Below, in pieces: positions 1 to 4,628 of a stretch of 10,755 nucleotides of DNA. The notes under the pieces are model-generated. The model was given only the letters and a program-made list of their open reading frames with translations, did not search any database and was not told the DNA's origin. Location: the NCBI GenBank assembly GCA_947175005.1, contig CAMWLD010000044.1, positions 1 through 10,755 on the forward strand. Reading direction: 5' to 3'. Source of the stretch: an uncultured Ruminococcus sp. (GTDB taxonomy: Bacteria; Bacillota; Clostridia; Oscillospirales; Ruminococcaceae). The number at the start of each line of letters is the position of its first letter. The stretch's first letter is position 1. A program made the translations under genes and the position numbers.

Positions 1-458
1 GAAACCCAGCCCTGTTATTAGCCTGAAACTTAAAAATCGTCGAAAATTTTCGTCATTTCGACTAATGCAGTATGTCTGCAAATTGCTGAAATATTATAAT
101 ATTTTTATTTATTTTGACGAGCCGAAAATTTTCTCAGCACAAAGTTAAAATTTTCAGCACACGAAAAAACGCCCCGTGTGCCAAAAAATGTGCCGGAAAT
201 TTTGCCTCATGTGACGTCTCCCCTTATGCTCTTGCCCCTCAAATTTTTACAAAAACATCAGCTTTTTATCTTGATACTATTGTATATTTTGTTTGAGTAC
301 ATATGGCATTGAGTGTGTTTTGTTAAAATTTAGTATAAATCAAAAAGGGAGTGCAAAGGAAACTGCTGAAATGCATAAAATTTTGGTCGGGTTACTTATT
401 AACCATATTGAATTTGGCGTTCAACTATGTTTAAGACATGACAAAAAAATATAAGTGA
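1..458. other. AT-rich stretch without a confident gene
   Basis: No reading frame here has a convincing start. The stretch is AT-rich and holds short repeated words: the 12-bp palindrome CGAAAATTTTCG near 43-54, and two copies of AAAATTTTC followed by CAGCACA at about 123-161. The only open frame of any length (114-296) starts at TTG without a ribosome binding site and reads as low-complexity translation. A 27-codon frame at 371-454 is preceded by AAAGGA but has no other support. I see no RNA gene. Confidence 0.5.
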
Positions 459-487
459 TTGATAAAAACCGGCAAAAATGTTATAAT
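459..487 (+). promoter_or_regulatory. Sigma-A type promoter
   Basis: TTGATA (459-464) and a perfect TATAAT (482-487) are separated by 17 bases, an almost ideal vegetative promoter. Transcription would start near 494. The only things downstream before the hairpin at 604-634 are a 17-codon reading frame and non-coding sequence, so the product would be an RNA of about 140-150 bases. Confidence 0.6.
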
Positions 488-543
488 GTTAAAAGCTTAT
501 AAACTGCGAAATACGGCAAAATTTATTGCACCGGGAGTTTTTT

Positions 544-597
544 ATGAATACGGGATTTTCACCCCCAGTGCATTTTAATAAAACAATCAAATTATGA
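544..597 (+). CDS. Possible 17-residue peptide
   Basis: ATG at 544 follows a GGGAG ribosome-binding-like sequence with a 6-base spacer. It encodes MNTGFSPPVHFNKTIKL, then TGA at 595-597. The frame sits inside the short transcript predicted from the promoter at 459-487 and ends just before the hairpin at 604-634. No family is recognised. It has no signal sequence or cysteine, so it does not look like a classical Agr autoinducer peptide. It could equally be a chance frame within a small RNA. Confidence 0.2.
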   Translation: MNTGFSPPVHFNKTIKL

Positions 598-636
598 AAA
601 AAGAGCCGACAAAGCGGCTTTGCGTTTGTCGGCTTT
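597..636 (-). terminator. Rho-independent terminator of the 177-residue gene
   Basis: A 10-bp perfect stem, AGCCGACAAA (604-613) with TTTGTCGGCT (625-634), closes an 11-base loop. Read on the minus strand it is followed by C and six Ts, a good U-tract 30 bases after the stop of the 666-1199 gene. On the plus strand the tail is only TTT before GG, so it may also stop, less efficiently, the short transcript from 459-487. Confidence 0.85.
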
Positions 637-665
637 GGAATGCGTTGTAAGGCGATAGAAATTTA

Positions 666-1199
666 TCAGCCCTTAACGTCCATTACAGCAGCCTGCGGCT
701 GTTCAAGGGGCTGCGTCTTTGCGCTGCTCGAATATAGAACGGTAACAGCGTCCCGAACAAGCATACCGACCTCGCCCGACTGCATCTGCTCGGTGATTGC
801 AGCCTTGCCGCTGTCGCTGATATCAACGCTGTCTTTTGCTTTCCTGCCGGCGTCAGCTGCATTTGCGGCTTCGGCAACCTCGACAGCAGACTTTTCGGCA
901 CCGCCGAGAGCCTGTTCACGCTCCACCTTGTTCTTCCGACGAGCTTTCGCAATAGCCTGCTCACGTTCGATTTCCTGCTGTTTGCGGGCTTCTCTTGTTT
1001 CCTTAACGGTTTCCTCGCCGAGTTTTTCTGCGTCCTTTTCGGCATTTTCACCAAGCTCCGCAGCATAACCCATAGCACGCTTCATAGTTTCCGTGTCGCC
1101 GCGTCTTTCCGCTTCCTTGAAAACTCTCATAGGAGTATTAACCAGATTTATATTGGCCGACGCTCCCATTAATGCTTTCATACTGCCTGCTTGCATCAT
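666..1199 (-). CDS. Charged helical protein, conserved hypothetical
   Basis: A 177-residue protein that is almost entirely Ala/Glu/Lys/Arg-rich helix: residues about 22-120 are strongly charged and should form a long helix or coiled coil, followed by a VDISDSGKAAI stretch near 125-135. There is no signal peptide or membrane segment. The start is the ATG at 1199, because GGAGGT lies 7 bases upstream (1207-1212); the frame is open 11 codons further up but without a binding site. From memory, the N-terminus (SMKALMGAS...NTPM..FKEAERRGD) and the VDIS..GKA end match a widespread, uncharacterised clostridial family; I cannot confirm this. It lies 119 bases downstream of the sensor kinase in the same orientation, with its own TATAAT box, so it is a plausible target of that system. 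Confidence 0.85.
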   Translation of the reverse strand: MMQAGSMKALMGASANINLVNTPMRVFKEAERRGDTETMKRAMGYAAELGENAEKDAEKLGEETVKETREARKQQEIEREQAIAKARRKNKVEREQALGGAEKSAVEVAEAANAADAGRKAKDSVDISDSGKAAITEQMQSGEVGMLVRDAVTVLYSSSAKTQPLEQPQAAVMDVKG

Positions 1200-1257
1200 A
1201 CTGATGACCTCCTTTTTAATTTTGCGGAACAATCCTTGTTCTCATATATCTTATCGG

Positions 1258-1320
1258 ATTATACATCACGGATTTTTATAAAAATTACATAAAATGCTCT
1301 TTTCATGTAACAAACGGTTT
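1258..1320 (-). promoter_or_regulatory. Promoter and candidate operator of the 177-residue gene
   Basis: On the minus strand a perfect TATAAT occurs at 1258-1263, but no good -35 hexamer lies 17 bases upstream, which suggests an activator-dependent promoter. The upstream stretch carries, in minus-strand order, ACCGTT (part of the kinase end), TTTGTTACA (1306-1314), AGCATTTT (1291-1298) and AAAAATCCGT (1268-1277). The last three words also occur together before the response regulator gene. ACCGTT resembles the half-sites bound by LytTR domains. Binding by the neighbouring regulator is inference. Confidence 0.5.
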
Positions 1321-2593
1321 ACCTTGCCAGCGGAAGAAGAATGGAGATCTCAAAACAGCCGCCGGTTGTCCGTATTTCCATAATGCCCTTGCCTTTCTCC
1401 ACGGTCTTTCGCACATTCATAAGTCCCGTACCGTAGTTTTGCACATCAAATCTTTCGGGCAGCTCTGCCGCCGAATTTTTTACATTGATAACAAGATAAT
1501 TTTTCACCGCTTCCGTGCGCACGCTCACAAATTGCTCGTCCTTCGCTTCCTCGGCAGCTTTAATAGCATTATCGAGAATATTTCCGAAGATAACGCAAAG
1601 ATCATATTCATCAGCCGCAAGCGGTTGTTTTATGTTCATATCGCAAGAAAATTTTATGCTCTTATGGGCCGCTGTCTGCCGCTTTATGTTCATAAACGCG
1701 TTGATAATAGAATTGCCCGTGTCTATTGCATTATTTTCAATAAGTCCCTCCGTGCAGAGCTTTGAGAGATAATCCGACAGCTTTTCCCATTCGTTCCGGT
1801 CGGCAAGCGCTGACAGGCTTATAAGGTGATTTTTCATATCGTGCCGCACGTTTACTTGATCTCTGAACTGTTCGGCCATTGATCTGTAATACCCGATCTC
1901 CTTTTTGAGAATATCTTCCGACAGATCATAGCCGAACAGCTTATTCAGTCCGAACATCAGCACGACGCATATCGTCATGCAAAGCAGTGAAAGAATTACG
2001 ACCTCCATATGCGTGAAGATCTGGTCGTAAAATGTGTTTTCACTCCCGTGAGATACCATTACCACACCTTTTGTTATACCGTATACACATATGTCGGTCA
2101 GGATCATCAACAACCCCGACGATATGAACAGCATTCTACTGCCCTTCAGAAATGCCCCCTCCGAGATTTTTGTTTTTGAAAATAAAATGCAGGCGATAAG
2201 AGCGGCGGCTATCCACGAAATGCCGCCGGTAATATACAGAATAACATCGCTTCCCTGCCAATGAATAACGCAGGCTCCGAGCATTTCATCTATGCCGTTC
2301 CAAGCAAATTCAAGCACCGCTGTAAATACGGTAAGCATTCCAAGCTTTTCGCGTTTTTTTCCTTTGAACAAAACAAACATAAAGCCGATAAGAGCAGCTT
2401 GTCTTAACAATGAGCTTATCAGATAATTTCCCGTATCAAGAAGAAGCAAAACACAAAATACGGCAAAGAATGCAGCGGTTTTGGGCATAGTATACCGTGC
2501 TTTTGCAAAATATATTCCGGCTGTCTTTATCGAACTTGTAAAGCACACAGCAGAGACGATCATCACATAAAGCGGTCTGTAAACAAATTCCAT
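1319..2593 (-). CDS. AgrC-like sensor histidine kinase (HPK10 family)
   Basis: A 424-residue membrane kinase. Residues about 8-220 contain roughly six hydrophobic segments (for example 41-58, 65-76, 122-138, 153-172, 198-216), the usual peptide-sensing half of AgrC/ComD-type kinases. The linker leads to VRHDMKNHL (249-257) with phospho-acceptor His251; the D-x-K-N-H context is diagnostic of the HPK10 family. The GHKL ATPase follows: N-box GNILDNAIKAAEE (337-349) and G-box YGTGLMNVRK (387-396). Length and order are normal and nothing is missing. It starts one base inside the stop of the response regulator (TAATG), so the two are translationally coupled; GGGGG upstream serves as binding site. 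No AgrB-like peptidase or AgrD-like precursor is visible nearby, so the signal is unknown. Confidence 0.93.
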   Translation of the reverse strand: MEFVYRPLYVMIVSAVCFTSSIKTAGIYFAKARYTMPKTAAFFAVFCVLLLLDTGNYLISSLLRQAALIGFMFVLFKGKKREKLGMLTVFTAVLEFAWNGIDEMLGACVIHWQGSDVILYITGGISWIAAALIACILFSKTKISEGAFLKGSRMLFISSGLLMILTDICVYGITKGVVMVSHGSENTFYDQIFTHMEVVILSLLCMTICVVLMFGLNKLFGYDLSEDILKKEIGYYRSMAEQFRDQVNVRHDMKNHLISLSALADRNEWEKLSDYLSKLCTEGLIENNAIDTGNSIINAFMNIKRQTAAHKSIKFSCDMNIKQPLAADEYDLCVIFGNILDNAIKAAEEAKDEQFVSVRTEAVKNYLVINVKNSAAELPERFDVQNYGTGLMNVRKTVEKGKGIMEIRTTGGCFEISILLPLAR

Positions 2594-3312
2594 TACAAAA
2601 TGCCCCCTTTCATCTTCATATAAGAAATAATTTCCTTTTGGAATATCTTCGCGCGTTTTCTTGCAAGAAAAACGGTATCTCCGTTTTCCATAACTATTTC
2701 GGCTTTATCAAAGCGCGAAACATATTCCAGATTCAGAAGAAAGGATTTGTGACATCTGAAAAAATGCTTGTCCGAAAGCGTTTGCTCCAAATCGCCGATC
2801 TGTTTGTATGTTTCAAGTACGCCGCTGTTACAATGTATTTTTACCGTTCTGCCGACAGACTCGATATAGAATATATCCTTTAACAGAATTTTTTTGATCT
2901 GGTGTTCGGAGGAAATTATAAGAAAATCCTCATTATTGCAAGCCGTTACCTTTACAACAGCTTTTTTCAGCACGTTTTTCAGTTTGTCCTCATCAACGGG
3001 TTTCAGCAGGAAATGAAAGGCTTCAACATCATATGCTTCATAAACATATTCTTCAGCAGACGTAACGAAAACAATAATACTTTCACATCCGTTCTCCCGC
3101 ATTTGCCCCGCAAGCTCCATACCGTTTATTCCGGGCATTTTTATATCCAGGAATACAATATCGAAGCTCTCAACGCTTTTCAGCAGCTCTTGTCCGTCAA
3201 AAAAGCTTTTCAAGGAGAACTCTGTGTCTGACCCCTTCAGTATATTTTTGATCTGTACCGCAAGCCCGGCACATTCTATGGGCATATCATCACATACCGC
3301 TATTGACAACAA
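2593..3312 (-). CDS. LytTR-family response regulator (AgrA-like)
   Basis: Receiver domain at about residues 1-118: acidic pair D8-D9, phospho-acceptor D56 in FLDIKMPG, T84 and K104 all present. A LytTR DNA-binding domain follows at about 134-232, with the typical FFRCHKSFLLNLEYV core. It is the partner of the kinase encoded one base downstream and should bind DNA when phosphorylated. Start: the frame can begin at GTG 3321, but AGAGAGG directly abuts that codon; the same binding site is about 8 bases from TTG 3312, giving MLSIAVCDD, which fits receiver N-termini better. TTG 3309 is another option. A strong promoter at 3416-3445 and a candidate operator at 3381-3403 lie upstream. Confidence 0.9.
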   Translation of the reverse strand: MLSIAVCDDMPIECAGLAVQIKNILKGSDTEFSLKSFFDGQELLKSVESFDIVFLDIKMPGINGMELAGQMRENGCESIIVFVTSAEEYVYEAYDVEAFHFLLKPVDEDKLKNVLKKAVVKVTACNNEDFLIISSEHQIKKILLKDIFYIESVGRTVKIHCNSGVLETYKQIGDLEQTLSDKHFFRCHKSFLLNLEYVSRFDKAEIVMENGDTVFLARKRAKIFQKEIISYMKMKGGIL

Positions 3313-3380
3313 TTCAAACACCCTCTCTATATGTATTTCGGTATTAAATATGCGTATCTTTTGTAAAATGTCATAAGTGG

Positions 3381-3403
3381 ACGGATTTTTGTAACAAAAT
3401 GCT
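3381..3403 (-). promoter_or_regulatory. Candidate operator in the response-regulator leader
   Basis: This 23-base stretch reads on the minus strand AGCATTTTGTTACAAAAATCCGT overlapped as three words: AGCATTTT, TTTGTTACA and AAAAATCCGT. All three recur, spread over about 47 bases, upstream of the -10 box of the 177-residue gene (1268-1314). Here the site lies downstream of the likely transcription start, a position that suits repression or autoregulation. The binding protein is inferred, not shown. Confidence 0.45.
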
Positions 3404-3415
3404 TTCTATGCCTTT

Positions 3416-3445
3416 ATTATATCACTTTTAAGGAAGAGATGTCAA
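3416..3445 (-). promoter_or_regulatory. Near-consensus promoter of the two-component operon
   Basis: On the minus strand TTGACA (3440-3445) and TATAAT (3416-3421) are separated by 18 bases. Both hexamers are perfect. Transcription would begin near 3409, giving a leader of about 95 bases before the regulator start. Confidence 0.8.
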
Positions 3446-3451
3446 TGCGGG

Positions 3452-3538
3452 AAGCTCAAACTGTATCCGGACGCAGAACGGAAATACTGCTATGCTAAAG
3501 ACCGTCTTGACGGAGAGAAGCTGTTTGAAGTTCGCATA
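3452..3538 (+). pseudogene. Possible coding remnant
   Basis: Plus-strand frame 3452-3538 translates without stops into a protein-like string beginning KLKLYPDAERKYCYAKD and ending LDGEKLFEVRIK, mixed in composition and rich in charged and aromatic residues, unlike the shadow frames nearby. It has no start codon with a binding site and runs into the terminator hairpin at 3541-3565. It may be the tail of a decayed gene. I do not recognise the family, and chance translation is possible. Confidence 0.25.
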
Positions 3539-3566
3539 AAAAGCCGCACTCCCCCGGTGCGGCTTT
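3538..3566 (-). terminator. Rho-independent terminator after the amidase fragment
   Basis: Perfect 9-bp stem AAGCCGCAC (3541-3549) with GTGCGGCTT (3557-3565) and a 7-base loop. Read on the minus strand it is followed by further Ts (from the run of As before 3541), 5 bases after the stop of the amidase-like frame. It separates the middle transcript from the two-component operon. Confidence 0.85.
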
Positions 3567-3570
3567 CTCA

Positions 3571-3807
3571 TCAGATATGTACCTCTTGTAAAACCCTTTC
3601 TTTAAACTTCCTCCACCCCTCCAGTTCCCCCTCATCATGGCACCACATGGCGGGACACAGCTTTCCCGTCACATGGTGGTGCATTATCACGTGATCCGAA
3701 TCAATGCCGTACTTCTCCATAAGCATTTTCACAAGCTCCGCCGTCAGATCAAGCTCGGGATCGGTATAAACCGGTCGAAGAACATTCTCATACAGGCAGC
3801 GGCCCAA
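3571..3807 (-). pseudogene. C-terminal fragment of an N-acetylmuramoyl-L-alanine amidase (Amidase_2)
   Basis: The 78 residues match the last third of T7-lysozyme-type amidases, which cut the lactyl-amide bond between muramic acid and the stem peptide. The signature is HHHVTGKLCP: H43, K49 and C51 have the same spacing as the zinc His, catalytic Lys and zinc Cys of T7 lysozyme (H122, K128, C130). A W..FK.RV ending follows, as in the family. The N-terminal half, with the first zinc histidine, is absent, so it cannot be an active enzyme alone. The frame is open only to 3834. It could be translated from TTG 3807, which has AAGGA 8 bases upstream and overlaps the previous gene by 20 bases; otherwise it is a relic left by a recombination event. 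Confidence 0.7.
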
Positions 3808-4504
3808 CCGGCTTTTCCTTGTATCCGCCGAGCATTACCGCCCTCATGGGACGTTCCAGCTTCATGTAATACCCCGTTCCTGAGCTGTGACCTTCCAGAA
3901 CATAAGTATTATGCTCAATGCACAGCGGCAGAAGATACACATAGCCGCCTTTCGGGACAGTGCCGGAGGCTGTAGCGCCCATAAGCACATGCGCACCCTG
4001 AAGAAAATATCCGTCTCCGGGTGTTCCGCCGTGGGTACATTCAAAAATAAATTCCAGGCTGCCGTCACTGTGATATATAGTATCTCGCTCGGCACAGCAA
4101 ATATCGGCATCGTACACTTTAACTTCCCTCCCGGCTTTCCTGCACGCCTCGGCATGAGCGGCATACGCCTTTTTTATCAGCTTTATCCATGAAAGCTTGA
4201 ATTTTAAATATGCGGGAAAATCCGGATCGTCGTACTGTATATCACCGCTGCTCCATTGTACATTGGCAAAGCAGGTCCCCGCAGGGAACTCATTAGTCAG
4301 TCCAACATAAGTCGACCCCACCGGCATAATAATATGCTCCCCGCCGTACTCCCCTTTCGGATGCCAAAGGCTGTGGAAAACATACCCGCCGCCGTCCTTG
4401 TCCTTTTCGTAAACCACTCTGCACTCGTCCCATTCCTCCGCTGTCAGTCCAAGCTCCATTGCCTGCTCCGTCATAGGCGCATTTTCACAATATAATGCCT
4501 CCAT
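3788..4504 (-). CDS. Unrecognised protein with a possible metal-binding C-terminus
   Basis: A 238-residue cytoplasmic-type protein with no signal peptide or membrane segment. The start at 4504 is clear: AAGGAGG precedes ATG by 6 bases. Visible parts are an aromatic/Gly-rich first 100 residues, a basic amphipathic helix at about 101-125, a Cys-Cys pair (136-137), then QGAHV (169-173) and LLPLCIEHN (191-199). The combination GAHV ... hydrophobic-P-x-C-x-x-H-N recalls, from memory, small bacterial proteins with an HNH- or zinc-ribbon-like site using His172, Cys195 and His198; this is inference. Its end overlaps the amidase fragment by 20 bases. Two copies of the 16-bp palindrome lie 61-114 bases upstream of the start. 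Function unknown. Confidence 0.75.
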   Translation of the reverse strand: MEALYCENAPMTEQAMELGLTAEEWDECRVVYEKDKDGGGYVFHSLWHPKGEYGGEHIIMPVGSTYVGLTNEFPAGTCFANVQWSSGDIQYDDPDFPAYLKFKLSWIKLIKKAYAAHAEACRKAGREVKVYDADICCAERDTIYHSDGSLEFIFECTHGGTPGDGYFLQGAHVLMGATASGTVPKGGYVYLLPLCIEHNTYVLEGHSSGTGYYMKLERPMRAVMLGGYKEKPVGPLPV

Positions 4505-4564
4505 ATTTTTCCTCCTTACATCGGCGTTTGCCGACCCGTAAAATTTATTTTATCATACTTGTTA

Positions 4565-4580
4565 TATGTGTATACACATA
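4565..4580. repeat. 16-bp palindrome, copy 1 (perfect)
   Basis: TATGTGTATACACATA, perfectly self-complementary and strictly alternating pyrimidine-purine. It is followed by CACACAC, the same extension seen at copy 8 (9911). It lies 61 bases upstream of the 238-residue gene. Confidence 0.9.
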
Positions 4581-4602
4581 CACACACAATATATGCACAC
4601 TG

Positions 4603-4618
4603 TATATGTATACACATA
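4603..4618. repeat. 16-bp palindrome, copy 2 (one mismatch)
   Basis: TATATGTATACACATA, differing from the consensus at one left-arm base. Its centre is 38 bases from that of copy 1, and it lies 11 bases from the stop of the 886-residue gene. Confidence 0.8.
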
Positions 4619-4628
4619 CCATATAAGC

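Noticed and set aside
114..296. 60-codon plus-strand frame
   Set aside because: TTG start without ribosome binding site; translation of AT-rich repeated sequence with no protein-like pattern.
371..454. 27-codon plus-strand frame with AAAGGA upstream
   Set aside because: Binding site is weakly placed, no promoter is seen before it, and the peptide shows no recognisable feature.
640..1281. Plus-strand frames of 142 and 62 codons
   Set aside because: Shadows of the 177-residue minus-strand gene; no binding sites, composition of reversed Ala/Glu/Lys codons.
1252..1306. 15-codon frame between kinase and 177-residue gene as an AgrD-like signal
   Set aside because: No binding site, no cysteine, and it runs through the promoter elements of the next gene.
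3322..3366. 15-codon leader peptide before the response regulator
   Set aside because: No Shine-Dalgarno sequence before its ATG and no attenuator-like hairpins.
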